52,554 nucleotides of DNA from Desulfovibrio sp. An276 (GCF_002159665.1 NZ_NFJC01000023.1:1-52554), one strand, 5' to 3'. Shown: positions 8,900 to 18,493, counted from the first letter of the stretch. The notes: generated by a model not told the origin, from the sequence alone. A program made the numbers and translations.

Positions 8900-11398
8900 C
8901 TAAGCCGCAGCCTCGTCCGCCTTTGCGGCAGTGCGCCTGGTTGAGGTCCTGCGCTTTTTGGGTGCAGGCTTTTCTTCTGCGCCCTCGCGCAGACTGGCTG
9001 CCAGAGAAGAGGTGCCGCTGCCGGAGTAGATTTCCTGCTCGCTTGCCGTAAGGGCCAGGGGCAGCACCTCGCGCACGGTCTCGACGTAGTGGATGGTGAG
9101 CCCCTCGCGGATGTCCGCAGGCACATCCTTTACGTCGTTTTTGTTGGCTGCAGGCACGATGACGTTGAAGATGCCGGCCCTCTTGGCAGCAAGGAGCTTT
9201 TCGCGCAGGCCACCTATGGGAAGGACGCGGCCGCGCAGGGAGATCTCGCCTGTCATGGCCGTATCGTGGCGCGCGGGAATGCCCAAAAGTGCCGAGACAA
9301 TGGCAGTGGCAATGGTGATACCAGCCGAGGGGCCGTCCTTGGGGGTGGCACCGTCCGGGACGTGCACATGGATGTCGATCTTCTTGTGGAAGTCCTGGGC
9401 AAGGCCAAAGTCCTGGGCGTGGGCGCGCACATAGGTCATGGCAGCCTTGGCGGATTCCTGCATGACCTCGCCCAGCTTGCCTGTGGTCGAGACAATGCCT
9501 GTACCGGACATGAGGCTTGTTTCCACAAAGAGGATGTCGCCACCCATGGGCGTCCAGGCAAGGGCAGTGCACACGCCGACGCAGGGCTTTTCCTCGCGGC
9601 TGTCGTGGTGGGCAGTGGCTGCACCGAAGACACCTGCCAGATCCTTGGGCTCCACCCTGTTCACGAAATCGGGATTTCCGGAATCGAGGATTTGCACTGC
9701 AGTGCGCCTGCAAAGCTTCGCTATGCGCCTCTCAAGGGTGCGCACACCAGCCTCTCTCGTGTAGTCGCGGATGATGGCGTAGATGGTCTCGTCCGGGATG
9801 TCGATCTGTTCGGGCTTGAGGCTATTTTCCTCGATCTGGCGGGGAATGAGGAAATTCCTTGCAATGTGGAACTTCTCGGTCTCAAGGTAGGAGTTGAGTT
9901 CTATGACCTCCATGCGGTCGAGCAAGGGCCCGGGAATGGTGTCCAGGGAATTGGCGGTGGTGATGAAGAAGATCTTGCTCAAATCGTAGTCGAGGTCGAG
10001 GTAGTGATCCATGTAGGTATTGTTCTGTTCCGGATCCAGAACCTCGAGCAGGGCAGCTGCCGGGTCGCCACGCTCGGAAATGCTGAGCTTGTCTATCTCG
10101 TCCAGGCAGAAGAGGGGGTTGTTGAACTTGACCCTCTTTAAGGATTGCAAAATCTTGCCCGGCAGGGCGCCGATATAGGTGCGCCTGTGGCCGCGGATTT
10201 CCGCCTCGTCGCGCACGCCGCCAAGGGAGAGGCGCAAATACTCGCGCCCTGTGGCTGCGGCAACGGATTTGGCAAGGGATGTCTTGCCCACACCTGGAGG
10301 GCCCACGAGGCAGAGGATGGGACCGCGGATGCCGCCTGAGAGCTTTTGTACGGCAAGGTATTCGAGAATGCGCTCCTTGGGCTTTTCGATGCCGTAGTGG
10401 TTGGCGTCAAGGATTTTCCTCGCCTTGGCAAGGTCGATGTCCACCTTGGAAAGCGTGTTCCAGGGCAGATCCAGGATCCACTCGACATAGGTGCGCAAGA
10501 TGGTGTGATCCGGGGCAATGCTGCTCATGCTGCGCAGCTTGTTGACCTCGGCAAGGCCGCGCTCCCTGGCTGCCTCTGGCAGATCCTTTTCCTTCAGGCG
10601 CTTTTCGAGGTTGTTCAGATCCTCCATGACGTCCACATCGCGGCCAAGCTCCTTGTTGATGGCCTTGATCTGTTCGGTCAGGTAGTACTCGCGCTGGGTC
10701 TTGTCCATCTGCTCGCGCACGCGCATCTTGATGCGCTTTTCCAGGATGGACACGGTGTTGGCGTTGGAAATATGGAAATAGATCTCCTCCAGGCGCTGGC
10801 CCACATCGAGGAGTTCCAGGATCTTCTGCTTTTGCTGATAGGTGATGGGCAGTCTGGAGACCAGGGAGTCCGCAAGGGTTGCGGGATCCTCCTGCTGCAA
10901 TATGGGACGCAGGGTCTCTGGGCCGGTCTTTCCGAGCTTTTGGCCGTTGCGCACAAGCTCTTCTATGGCCTCGCGGATGAGGTCCGTGATGGCCTTGATG
11001 TGGGGCACGTTGTCGACCTTGTCCTCAAGGCGCTCTATGAGGCCTGTGGGATAACCCTTGGCAAGGCTCAGGTTGCGGATGCTTGCACGATACAGCCCCT
11101 GGAAGAGGCCCTTGATGGTGCCGTCTGGCATGCGGAAGAGCTGCACGATGTGGCAGGCTACGCCAATGGTGTGCACGTCTTCGCCATTGCGCACTTTTTC
11201 GAGGCCGGGATTTTTCTGCAGGGTCAGGAAAATCGGGCTCTTGGTCTTGTGGGCCTTCTCCACAGCGAGCATGCTCTGTTCCCTTCCTATATAGAGGGGA
11301 ACGATGGAGAGGGGGAAGATGACAATATCGACAACCGGCAGAACAGGCATTTCCTGCGGGGCTGGCTTGGCATTCTGTCGGACTGTGGGTTTGACCAT
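8900..11398 (-). CDS. lon: ATP-dependent protease Lon
   Basis: An 832-residue Lon protease, a cytoplasmic hexameric AAA+ enzyme that degrades misfolded and regulatory proteins. The N-terminal substrate domain starts [20 protein letters not shown]. The ATPase has Walker [10 protein letters not shown] and Walker [11 protein letters not shown]. The C-terminal protease keeps the Ser-Lys dyad: Ser in KDGPSAGIT and Lys in [15 protein letters not shown] basic low-complexity tail ([22 protein letters not shown]) extends past the usual end; it could be disordered and nucleic-acid binding. GAGGAA precedes the ATG. It is the first gene of the lon-priA run. Confidence 0.95.
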   Translation of the reverse strand: MVKPTVRQNAKPAPQEMPVLPVVDIVIFPLSIVPLYIGREQSMLAVEKAHKTKSPIFLTLQKNPGLEKVRNGEDVHTIGVACHIVQLFRMPDGTIKGLFQGLYRASIRNLSLAKGYPTGLIERLEDKVDNVPHIKAITDLIREAIEELVRNGQKLGKTGPETLRPILQQEDPATLADSLVSRLPITYQQKQKILELLDVGQRLEEIYFHISNANTVSILEKRIKMRVREQMDKTQREYYLTEQIKAINKELGRDVDVMEDLNNLEKRLKEKDLPEAARERGLAEVNKLRSMSSIAPDHTILRTYVEWILDLPWNTLSKVDIDLAKARKILDANHYGIEKPKERILEYLAVQKLSGGIRGPILCLVGPPGVGKTSLAKSVAAATGREYLRLSLGGVRDEAEIRGHRRTYIGALPGKILQSLKRVKFNNPLFCLDEIDKLSISERGDPAAALLEVLDPEQNNTYMDHYLDLDYDLSKIFFITTANSLDTIPGPLLDRMEVIELNSYLETEKFHIARNFLIPRQIEENSLKPEQIDIPDETIYAIIRDYTREAGVRTLERRIAKLCRRTAVQILDSGNPDFVNRVEPKDLAGVFGAATAHHDSREEKPCVGVCTALAWTPMGGDILFVETSLMSGTGIVSTTGKLGEVMQESAKAAMTYVRAHAQDFGLAQDFHKKIDIHVHVPDGATPKDGPSAGITIATAIVSALLGIPARHDTAMTGEISLRGRVLPIGGLREKLLAAKRAGIFNVIVPAANKNDVKDVPADIREGLTIHYVETVREVLPLALTASEQEIYSGSGTSSLAASLREGAEEKPAPKKRRTSTRRTAAKADEAAA

Positions 11399-11548
11399 TT
11401 GGTTCCTCGAAATCGTGGCTTGGGTTTGGCTAAGCTACCGGCAACAGTGCGGGAGAGGATCGGCTTGCGGCTCATGATCCCTGTGCCGGACAGCAACAGA
11501 CTGAGCCAATGGGTATAGACATTCCCTTCCTGAAAGGCAATGAATGAA

Positions 11549-11577
11549 AATCCGGCTCAAAAGAGCCGGATTTTTGG
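11549..11577. terminator. intrinsic terminator hairpin
   Basis: AATCCGGCTC (11549-11558) pairs with GAGCCGGATT (11563-11572) around an AAAA loop and is followed by TTTTT on the plus strand. Read on the minus strand it has a shorter T-run. It lies between the lon promoter region and the hsdS remnant and probably ended transcription of the latter's original operon. Confidence 0.65.
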
Positions 11578-11749
11578 GGATTTGCGGGCAAAATCGTGCC
11601 AAGAGTCCGGAATATCTGATTATTTTCCTCGCATTGGAAAGAATGGGACAAGGCACTGCAGGGGGAAATTCGCATTTTTGGGCAAGAATATGAAAGGCAT
11701 GGGCCAGCGCGCAAAGGGGTATGGAAGAGGCCTTGCGCAGTCTTACCCT

Positions 11750-12103
11750 CTAGCAGAGCTCTCCCCTGAAGGCCCCGGCAAGGATGGATTTCTTCAAGAG
11801 TTCGATTTGCGCAAGGACTGCTTCGGCTGTGTCCCGGATCTTTTGTTCCTTCGCAAGAAGATCATCGAGGATGCGGACGATCTCTTGTTGCTCGGCAAGA
11901 GAGGGAATACGCACGCGAATGCGTAAAAATTCTTTCTAGTTTATCTTATGAAAAACTGTACGTGAACCTGCTGTTGTTGTCTGTTCAAAAAAATCATCAG
12001 AAAGCATAAAATACCAGAGATATTTTGTATTTTCTTTTGCTTCAATAAGGTGCATATCTACACTGCACAAGCCATCGAAGTAGACAATAACAACTTTTGA
12101 CAT
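11750..12103 (-). pseudogene. hsdS: C-terminal remnant of type I restriction specificity subunit HsdS, with in-frame stop
   Basis: Too broken to show as one long frame, but clear on translation. From Met at 12103 the frame reads MSKVVIVYFDGLCSVDMHL, then a target-recognition-domain-like stretch ending SRTVFHKIN, then a TAG stop at 11936-11938. The same frame continues without shift as KEFLRIRVRIPSLAEQQEIV... to ...ILAGAFRGELC and a TAG at 11750. LAEQQEIV and the AxLxQIxxLKKSIL helix are hallmarks of the conserved C-terminal region of HsdS. A TAA lies in frame 5' of Met, so roughly the first three quarters of the gene are missing or decayed. No hsdM or hsdR is in the window. The DNA is far more AT-rich than its surroundings. 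Confidence 0.8.
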
Positions 12104-12339
12104 ATATTGATGAACTTTTTAGTACAGAATTTATCCAAAGTAGAAATGGTATTTTCCACTCGTAACTTTATCTTAAGCAATAGTATTGTATTACAAAAGT
12201 TTTTTAGTTTTTTTTCTCTATATTATCTTGGTGAAATATGAGGAAGTTATTTAAATACATACTACCAGATAGAACTATTTTATGAGTATAATCTTCAACT
12301 TGACAAAATAGAAACAGATCCATGGCGACGAACATTTCG
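12104..12339. other. AT-rich junction without recognisable gene
   Basis: About 235 bp of strongly AT-rich DNA between the hsdS remnant and the broken oxidoreductase start. No frame of convincing length or composition is present on either strand. It probably holds decayed hsdS sequence and the breakpoint of the deletion or insertion that cut the oxidoreductase gene near 12340. Confidence 0.6.
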
Positions 12340-12435
12340 TTAGTTCGACATGGCCGGAACCACGACGCGGTTTTTGATTTCGTGATCGCAGACCCACAGG
12401 GGAGCAGAAAGGCTGGGGTATCTATCTGGGTCCAT
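12340..12435 (-). pseudogene. 5' fragment of an Old Yellow Enzyme-type NADH:flavin oxidoreductase
   Basis: From the ATG at 12435, which overlaps the end of the FMN-reductase gene, 31 codons read MDPDRYPSLSAPLWVCDHEI followed by KNRVVVPAMSN and then a stop. The pattern LxxPLxxxxxxxKNRxVVPAMS is the standard N-terminus of OYE / 2,4-dienoyl-CoA reductase-like flavoenzymes, which are normally over 350 residues. Everything after the first loop is gone and the sequence passes into AT-rich foreign-looking DNA. The overlap with the FMN reductase gene shows that the two once formed a coupled operon supplying reduced flavin chemistry. Confidence 0.65.
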
Positions 12436-12973
12436 CGACAAGGATTCGCCCCATTTTGAAGGCTTCTGCTGGATAGTTTGTTCTTTCCATGTCTTCGCGC
12501 GTCTTGCAGTGAAAGCAGGGAAGAACGCCGCAATCCTGCCAGCCAAGATACTTTGCGGTTTCGCGATAGGTTTTGATTGCGCCATCAAAGACAGTCGGCA
12601 CTACGCTTGCGCCACTCATGAAGAGCATGGTCCGCTTCTTTGAGCCAACAAGGTCGTTGTTGATCCCGTGGAAGCGATCGATGACCATGCGGATCTGCGA
12701 GGACATGGAGTGGTAGTAGAGGGGCGAGACAAAGACCACCATGTCCGCCTTCTTGAGTTCGGGGTACAGGCGCTGCATGTCGTCCTGGAAGACACAGGGG
12801 TTGGCGCCGCCCTGACAGGTGTCGCAGCCAATGCAGGGGTGCACGCACTCGAAGGCCGCATCAAAACGAAAGACAGTATTCCCGGCGCTTGTGGCGCCAT
12901 CAATAAAATTGTCCGCGAGCAGGGCGGTGGCGCCATTTTTGTGCGGACTGCCGGTAAGGACTACGATATGCAT
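12422..12973 (-). CDS. NADPH-dependent FMN reductase / iron-sulfur flavoprotein-like
   Basis: A 183-residue flavodoxin-fold protein. The FMN phosphate loop is seen at the N-terminus (LTGSPHKNGATALL), and the second flavin-contact loop is SPLYYHSMSSQIRMVIDR. A cysteine cluster (CVHPCIGCDTCQ and a later NPC, residues about 43-62) resembles the compact motif of iron-sulfur flavoproteins, so it may bind a cluster as well as FMN. AAGGAG lies 8 bp before the ATG. It is divergent from the Crp/Fnr regulator, which probably controls it. Its 3' end overlaps the start codon region of the truncated oxidoreductase gene. Confidence 0.82.
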   Translation of the reverse strand: MHIVVLTGSPHKNGATALLADNFIDGATSAGNTVFRFDAAFECVHPCIGCDTCQGGANPCVFQDDMQRLYPELKKADMVVFVSPLYYHSMSSQIRMVIDRFHGINNDLVGSKKRTMLFMSGASVVPTVFDGAIKTYRETAKYLGWQDCGVLPCFHCKTREDMERTNYPAEAFKMGRILVDGPR

Positions 12974-13161
12974 TGAAACTACTCCTTATGGCAGGGAAAG
13001 GCTTCGGCCAAAGGGCTTCACAAGGCACGCCCCTGCCGGATATGCAGGAAAGTGATACAGTGATTTAGAGGTGCTGGCAGATACTCACGCCCAGATTCCA
13101 TTTTGCCGGAGAATTCTCCGAGTTTGAAGCGTATTTTCGCTCTCAGCCGCACACGGAGCGT

Positions 13162-13758
13162 GTGTACGGCAAGGGCGATCTGCTCTGGAAACCGGGGCAG
13201 CCCTACGACAGGGTAAACTACTACGTTTCCGGGGCAAGCGTGTGCTACGCCCTACACGAGACAGGGCGGCGCAGGCTCTTCTGCTTCCAGGGGCCAGGGA
13301 CAATGCTGCCGGGCTTTCACACCAACGATTTCAGGATTGAGCTCTCCCTCGTGATTGAGGCCTTGTGCGAGGTCCGGGTTCTGGAATTTTCCGTAGAAGT
13401 GTTTCGGGCAATGTTTGCGTCAAGGAGCGATCTTGCGAAATGCGTAGTGAACGCCTACGCGAAGATTGTGAACCGCTTTCTTTTCGAATCCCTCCACCAG
13501 GAATTCAATTCATCCAGGGTGAAGCTGTGCAACCTGTTGTATCTGCTCACAATGCATCAGCCTGCCAACTCGGGTCTCGTCATCGAAATGACCCAGGAGG
13601 ATATTGCGGACATCCTTGGCATGAGCAGGGTACAGATCACACGGGAGCTGACCTGGCTGCGAGGGCAGGGCATTCTCGCGACCACAAGGGGCAGGATCAC
13701 GATAAGCGACCTTCCTGCCCTGGCGGCCTTGTGCACGGACGAGGCAAGGATTTCCTGA
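13162..13758 (+). CDS. Crp/Fnr family transcriptional regulator (full domain lacks a standard start codon)
   Basis: At least 198 residues from the GTG at 13162. They contain a cyclic-nucleotide-binding fold (about 1-95), a dimer helix, and a C-terminal winged helix with recognition region MTQEDIADILGMSRVQITRELTWL. The same frame is open upstream to 13069 and translates as PRFHFAGEFSEFEAYFRSQP before the GTG, which looks like genuine regulator N-terminus. That stretch has no ATG, GTG or TTG; the best-placed codon is ATA at 13081, 9 bp after AGAGG. Either an unusual start is used, the start mutated, or a shorter protein is made. It lies divergent to the FMN reductase gene and probably regulates it. 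No Fe-S cysteine set of Fnr is visible. Confidence 0.75.
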   Translation: MYGKGDLLWKPGQPYDRVNYYVSGASVCYALHETGRRRLFCFQGPGTMLPGFHTNDFRIELSLVIEALCEVRVLEFSVEVFRAMFASRSDLAKCVVNAYAKIVNRFLFESLHQEFNSSRVKLCNLLYLLTMHQPANSGLVIEMTQEDIADILGMSRVQITRELTWLRGQGILATTRGRITISDLPALAALCTDEARIS

Positions 13759-13833
13759 GCAGGGCTGCATTCCTCGCTGCCGCTTCAGACACAACATGCA
13801 AGGTCGCTGTATCAGCCACCTGAACCCGTCCGG

Positions 13834-14388
13834 CTACTCTTCCACGTCGACGCGCTCAATCTTGAAGATCACGGGCCTTGTGCCGTCGTTGCAGCAGGTG
13901 ATCATCTCGTTTTCCTTCTTCATCCAGCCGCGCATAATGGAGCCGCCCTGCAGACCGGCATAGATGTAGCGGGAGATGGCGTCCCAGACCTCGGAGCAGA
14001 AGGGCATGGCAGGCCCGCCTGCGACGGTCCTGGGATCAGCCGTTGTCTTCGTGAGGGTGTTGAGTCCCATATGCCAGAAATGGTCATTGTTGCTGTTTCT
14101 CTCGAAGACAAAGGTGTCGCCCACATTGTAGCAGGGCCAGGGGCCGGAATTGGGATCTGCGCAATACTGCTTTTGCAGTTCGGGATAGATCTTCTTGTCG
14201 ATGACAGTGACTATGACTATGACCTTGTGATTCATGACTTTTCCTCCACTGGTTGCTTGCGCGGCAGCTGCCGCATTTGCCGCATTTGCCGATGGTGTTG
14301 TTTCGCCTGCCAAGGCTGTCCCCCTGCCCGCAAGGGCACAGCCGAGCCCAAGGGCTCCTGCCTGAATGATGAAATCCCGTCTGTCCAT
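13834..14388 (-). CDS. Tat-exported TIGR04076-like protein
   Basis: A 184-residue protein. The ATG at 14388 is preferred because TGGAG lies 8 bp upstream and the protein then begins MDRRDFIIQAGALGLG, a twin-arginine signal (RRDF plus hydrophobic helix) with an AxA-like cleavage region. After an Ala-rich linker the mature part begins KVIVIVTVIDKKIYPEL, followed by PCYNVGDTFVF and MPFCSEVWDAI. These match the TIGR04076 pattern, including its conserved Cys residues. Tat export suggests folding with a cofactor before secretion, but none is identified. Function unknown. It is convergent with the Crp/Fnr gene and divergent from phoH. Confidence 0.7.
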   Translation of the reverse strand: MDRRDFIIQAGALGLGCALAGRGTALAGETTPSANAANAAAAAQATSGGKVMNHKVIVIVTVIDKKIYPELQKQYCADPNSGPWPCYNVGDTFVFERNSNNDHFWHMGLNTLTKTTADPRTVAGGPAMPFCSEVWDAISRYIYAGLQGGSIMRGWMKKENEMITCCNDGTRPVIFKIERVDVEE

Positions 14389-14488
14389 GAAACGTCTCCA
14401 TGACGAGGAAGTCCCGGATTGCGGACAATCTTGCCCGAAAGTATCCCTCGTCCATGGCAGCACCCTATCGATTCTCCCTGTCCCCTTC

Positions 14489-14504
14489 TGCTTCAGCTGA
14501 AGCA
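14489..14504. promoter_or_regulatory. perfect 16-bp palindrome in divergent intergenic region
   Basis: TGCTTCAGCTGAAGCA is an uninterrupted palindrome in the 303-bp gap between the divergent TIGR04076-like gene and phoH. Its position suits a dimeric regulator acting on either promoter. A second hairpin-forming sequence (TTGGCTT...AAGCCAA) lies near 14632-14651. No regulator can be named. Confidence 0.4.
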
Positions 14505-14691
14505 CAAGGCAGGCAAAATGCGAAAAGGCCCTAGCTGCCAGATCAGACCCGGGACTTCGTCCAGTGAAGGACGGATTTTTGCGGATGCGTGGGCTGGGAT
14601 CCCGCAGAGAATGCATGCAAGGCCTGTCCTTGGCTTTGCCACAAGCCAAAAATGCATGGACAAGACACGCATTTTTCAGTAGTGCAGTGCC

Positions 14692-15711
14692 ATGGCAGAA
14701 AGTTCATTCATGGCCGAACTGGTCGAATTTGACGATCCGTCCCTGGCCCAGCTTCTCTTTGGTCCCAACAACGCCAACCTGGAACTTCTGGCAAACGCCA
14801 GCGGGGCCCGCATTTCGAGCCGCGGCCTCAAGGTGCTTGTAGAGTCCCCGGATCCCCGTTGCAGGCAATGTCTTGCAAGCCTTTTCCTGCAGCTGTACGA
14901 GCTCTTCCGGCAGGGTGTGAACATCACTCAGGAAGACGTTCTGCGTTCCTGGGACATGGTGTGGAACGATCCCGGCGTTGCCCTGGCGCAGGTCTTTCGC
15001 GAGGCCGTTTTCATCCACACGCCACAGCGCACGGTCACGGCCCGCAACCTTGCCCAGAAGACCTATCTGGAGGCCCTGCGCAAGAACTCCCTGGTCTTTG
15101 CCGTGGGACCGGCCGGTACCGGCAAGACCTACCTTGCCGTTGCCATGGCCCTCTCCCTTTTTGCCCAGCATCAGGTCAAGCGCATTATCCTGACAAGGCC
15201 TGCAGTGGAGGCAGGGGAAAGGCTCGGCTTTCTGCCAGGGGATCTGGCCGAGAAGGTCAATCCCTACTTGCGTCCGCTCTACGACGCCTTGCACGACATG
15301 CTGCCCCAGGCAAAGGTGAGCTCCATGCTGGAAAACGGCAGCATAGAGATTGCGCCTTTGGCCTTCATGCGCGGAAGGACCTTGAACGACGCCTTTGTCA
15401 TCCTGGACGAGGCCCAGAACACCACCCAGGAGCAGATGAAGATGTTTCTGACGCGCATGGGCTTTGGCTCGCGCATGGTGGTGACAGGGGACGTCACCCA
15501 GATTGATTTGCCCATGCTGCCCGGCAACGGCGGCCAGCGCTCTGGCCTTGTGCAGGCCCTGCGCGTGCTCGCCAAGGTGCCGGGAATAGCTGTGCACACC
15601 TTTAACAAAAGCGACGTGGTACGCCACCCTCTGGTAGGCACCATCGTGGAAGCCTACGACAGGGCGCAAGAAGAGCCCGCCGGCAAGGCACAAGGCACTC
15701 TGCAAGGATAA
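14692..15711 (+). CDS. phoH: PhoH family ATPase (PhoH-like / YbeZ)
   Basis: A 339-residue PhoH/YbeZ-type protein, a cytoplasmic P-loop ATPase that works with YbeY in 16S rRNA and ribosome quality control. After an N-terminal KH-like segment ([19 protein letters not shown]) the ATPase has Walker A GPAGTGKT near residues 139-146 and Walker [10 protein letters not shown]. No good ribosome site precedes the ATG at 14692; the next Met (14710) is an alternative. The stop is 4 bp before the 7TM-HD gene, and ybeY follows that, the conserved phoH / HD / ybeY operon order of many bacteria. Despite the name, phosphate regulation is not implied. Confidence 0.93.
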   Translation: MAESSFMAELVEFDDPSLAQLLFGPNNANLELLANASGARISSRGLKVLVESPDPRCRQCLASLFLQLYELFRQGVNITQEDVLRSWDMVWNDPGVALAQVFREAVFIHTPQRTVTARNLAQKTYLEALRKNSLVFAVGPAGTGKTYLAVAMALSLFAQHQVKRIILTRPAVEAGERLGFLPGDLAEKVNPYLRPLYDALHDMLPQAKVSSMLENGSIEIAPLAFMRGRTLNDAFVILDEAQNTTQEQMKMFLTRMGFGSRMVVTGDVTQIDLPMLPGNGGQRSGLVQALRVLAKVPGIAVHTFNKSDVVRHPLVGTIVEAYDRAQEEPAGKAQGTLQG

Positions 15712-15715
15712 GGAC

Positions 15716-18493
15716 ATGTCCATCAAGAGCAGGCAGAACAGCTTTGCAAAGTCTGCCAACCCCTGCACTTTGGCTGTAAAACGTACCATTGAGGCGCACA
15801 GGGACTGCGCACGGGCAGTCGTGTTCTACATTTTGTCCCTGGCTTTCATCTGCTTTTTCCTGGCCTTTGACTTTGGCAGCAGCTCCCGCGTCTACATGGC
15901 TGGCGATGTGGCGGACACGGACGTGGTGGCAGACCGCTACATGCTCGTGGAGGACACCACAGCCACAGAGGCTAGGCGCAGGCAGGTCATGCTCTCGCAG
16001 CCGCCTGTCTACGATTTCAGCATGGAGCCCTACATCTTCTTCGAGCAGAGGCTTATTGCGCTCATGCGCGAATACAACGGGGCACCGGCCAGGGAAAACC
16101 AGATGCAGCCCTCGGCCAGCTTTGCTGCGGACATAGGCCAGGAGCTTGCCCAGGAGATTCTGCCCCAGTTCGGCCTTGCGAGCACTCAGGGCTTTGTTCT
16201 GAAAAAGCTTTTGCCCCTTTTGCGCGATCGCCTTGCCGAAGGCATGGTGGGAGATCTGCGCAGCGCGCGCGTAGGCAGAAGCGGGGTCATCATCCGCAAT
16301 CTGGACACCCAGACAGAGATGCTGCGTCCCGAAATTTCCGTGCTGCCGGATGTGCAGTCCTTTCTGACGGAAATTTCCACCCTGGCACGCGGCGACGCTA
16401 CCTTGAGCCATAACGCCCGCAGGGCCATCAATATCATCCTTGCAGCCAGCATGCCGCCCACGCTGACCCTGAACCAGGAAGCTACCCAGCACAGGGCTTC
16501 GGAAGTGGCGGCCCAGGTTGAGCCCATCTACTACCAGATCCAGCGAGGCGAGCTCATTGCCCGCAAGGGCGATCGCATAACAGCCGAGCAGCAGATGAAG
16601 ATCCAGGCCATGTTCCAGGCCTCGGTAGTCCCCTTCGACTGGGAGCAGGCCCTGGGATCCTTCTTCATCTGCCTTTTTATCTCCGTGGGCTTTTTCCTCT
16701 CGCCAAGCGGAAAGCCTGGCTCAGTCATCCGCGCCAAGGATCTGGCGCTCATGTCCATAGTCTCGCTTCTGACAGCCCTTGGCGCCAAGGGTGTCCACGC
16801 CTTGGGACAGCTTGCGGCAACGTCCACCCTTGCGGACGCCTTCAACATAGCCTTCCCGGTGGCTGGCGCAGTGGGCTTTGTTGCGACCATCTTCTCGGCA
16901 AGGCGCTACGTGACCCTTGGGCTCTTGCTCACCGTCTTTGCTGCCCTGGCCCTTGAGCTTTCCTTCTACATGGCGCTCTTCCACCTTTTGAGCTCCATGC
17001 TGGCCACCTGGCTTGTGAGCAATACGGTGAGCCGTCAGGATGCGGTGTGGAACATCTTCCCCATCATCCTCGGGGAAATACTGCTCATCTGCGGCGTAGT
17101 CCTGGTGGAAGCACAGCCCCTGAGCGCCCTGCCCATGTTTGTGACAGCCGTGTGTATCAACGCTGTCATGATGCTCATCCTCTTCTTCTCGCTCTCGCCT
17201 GTGCTTGAGACACTGTTCGGCTATTCCACGCGCTTCAAGCTCATGGAATACATAAACCTCGAACAGCCCCTCATGCAGGAAATCATGGTGACCATACCCG
17301 GCACCTACCACCACTCCCTGGTGGTGGCGAACATGGTCGAGGCAGGCGCCAAGGCCATTGGCGCAAACAGCCTCATGTGCAAGGTGGCGGCCCTCTACCA
17401 CGATTGCGGCAAGCTTGTGTACCCGCAGTACTTTGTGGAGAACCAGTTCGGGGCCCCGAACAAGCACGACAGGCTTTCGCCTTCCATGAGCGCGCTCATC
17501 ATCATAAGCCATGTGAAAAAGGGCGTTGAGATCTGCAAGCGCTATGGCCTGGGCCAGGAGATCATAGACATCATAGGCCAGCACCACGGCTCGCGCGTCA
17601 TGCGCTACTTCTACCAGAAGGCCGTGAATCTGGGCGAAAACCCCAACGAGGCGGACTTCAGCTATCCCGGCCCCAAGCCCCAGACTAGGGAAGCGGCCAT
17701 TCTCATGCTGGCGGACAGTGTGGAGGCCTCGAGCAGGACGCTGACGGATCCGACGCCAACAAGGCTGAGAGCCCACATAGACAAGATCATCAACGGCATC
17801 CTCTCCGAGGGTCAGCTGGACGAATCCGAACTCACCTTCCGCGATTTGACGAAGCTCGCGGAAAGCTTCCAGAAGGTTCTGACAGGCATCTTCCACCACC
17901 GCATAGTCTACCCCGAGGCCAACAAGCAGGGTACCCAGCAGGTGCCCATGCCAGAGGCCGTACACCCCCTGGCCTCGGCAGCAGCAGCCATTCCGCCACT
18001 GCCTGAGCCGGGCAAGGCCCAGACGCAGGTACAGCATCAGGCGCAACCACCGAGACAGCCCCAGACGCAGGAGCAAGCCCCGTCACAGGCACAAAGCCAG
18101 CCCCAGTTGGAAAAGTCCGGGGATGAGCACACGGCACAGCCGGAAAAGGCCAGCGGCAATGGCAACGGCAATGGCAAAAAGCCCCTGACAGGCCCCATGC
18201 CCTGCTCGGCTGCAGAGCGCAAGAAGGCCGAGAAGGCGAAGACCGAAAGGGAAAAGGCTGCGAAAGACAGGGCAGAGAAGAACGGGCAGGAAGAAGAGCC
18301 CCTTTTGCTCACCCTGAAGGTTGAAGAGGACGAGTGCCTCGACGAGGATGGCGCCTACCACGCGGCAAGAGGGAAGGGGATACCCTTGTGCGGGCCACAG
18401 CCTTTGACCCTGCCACAGCCGGAGGAAGCGCCAGCCAAAAACGAGAAGCCACAAGGCAAGCTTTTTGGGTTCCTTGGCAAGCACGGAAAATAG
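15716..18493 (+). CDS. 7TM-HD family phosphohydrolase (PgpH/YqfF-like)
   Basis: A 925-residue membrane protein. An N-terminal membrane helix (about 35-55) and an extracytoplasmic 7TMR-HD domain are followed by about seven membrane helices (roughly 315-500). A cytoplasmic HD domain follows, with His-Asp at 562-563 (YHDCGK), upstream YHHSLVVANM and downstream IGQHHGS. Family members such as PgpH hydrolyse cyclic di-AMP; that substrate is inferred here. Residues after about 735 form an extra low-complexity tail, first Gln/Pro-rich, then Gly-Asn repeats, then Lys/Glu/Ala-rich, not part of the usual family core. It lies between phoH and ybeY in one operon. Confidence 0.9.
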   Translation: MSIKSRQNSFAKSANPCTLAVKRTIEAHRDCARAVVFYILSLAFICFFLAFDFGSSSRVYMAGDVADTDVVADRYMLVEDTTATEARRRQVMLSQPPVYDFSMEPYIFFEQRLIALMREYNGAPARENQMQPSASFAADIGQELAQEILPQFGLASTQGFVLKKLLPLLRDRLAEGMVGDLRSARVGRSGVIIRNLDTQTEMLRPEISVLPDVQSFLTEISTLARGDATLSHNARRAINIILAASMPPTLTLNQEATQHRASEVAAQVEPIYYQIQRGELIARKGDRITAEQQMKIQAMFQASVVPFDWEQALGSFFICLFISVGFFLSPSGKPGSVIRAKDLALMSIVSLLTALGAKGVHALGQLAATSTLADAFNIAFPVAGAVGFVATIFSARRYVTLGLLLTVFAALALELSFYMALFHLLSSMLATWLVSNTVSRQDAVWNIFPIILGEILLICGVVLVEAQPLSALPMFVTAVCINAVMMLILFFSLSPVLETLFGYSTRFKLMEYINLEQPLMQEIMVTIPGTYHHSLVVANMVEAGAKAIGANSLMCKVAALYHDCGKLVYPQYFVENQFGAPNKHDRLSPSMSALIIISHVKKGVEICKRYGLGQEIIDIIGQHHGSRVMRYFYQKAVNLGENPNEADFSYPGPKPQTREAAILMLADSVEASSRTLTDPTPTRLRAHIDKIINGILSEGQLDESELTFRDLTKLAESFQKVLTGIFHHRIVYPEANKQGTQQVPMPEAVHPLASAAAAIPPLPEPGKAQTQVQHQAQPPRQPQTQEQAPSQAQSQPQLEKSGDEHTAQPEKASGNGNGNGKKPLTGPMPCSAAERKKAEKAKTEREKAAKDRAEKNGQEEEPLLLTLKVEEDECLDEDGAYHAARGKGIPLCGPQPLTLPQPEEAPAKNEKPQGKLFGFLGKHGK

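Noticed and set aside
11540..11926. A 128-codon plus-strand frame over the hsdS remnant
   Set aside because: The minus strand there encodes unmistakable HsdS C-terminal sequence; the plus frame has no start signal or known domain.
12204..12533. A 109-codon minus-strand frame crossing the scar
   Set aside because: It runs out of frame over the FMN reductase end and then over AT-rich junction DNA; it is not homologous to anything recognisable.
16721..18076. A 451-codon minus-strand frame opposite the 7TM-HD gene
   Set aside because: A shadow of a GC-rich gene. Its His/Gly-rich composition matches the complement of Ala/Ile/Val codons.
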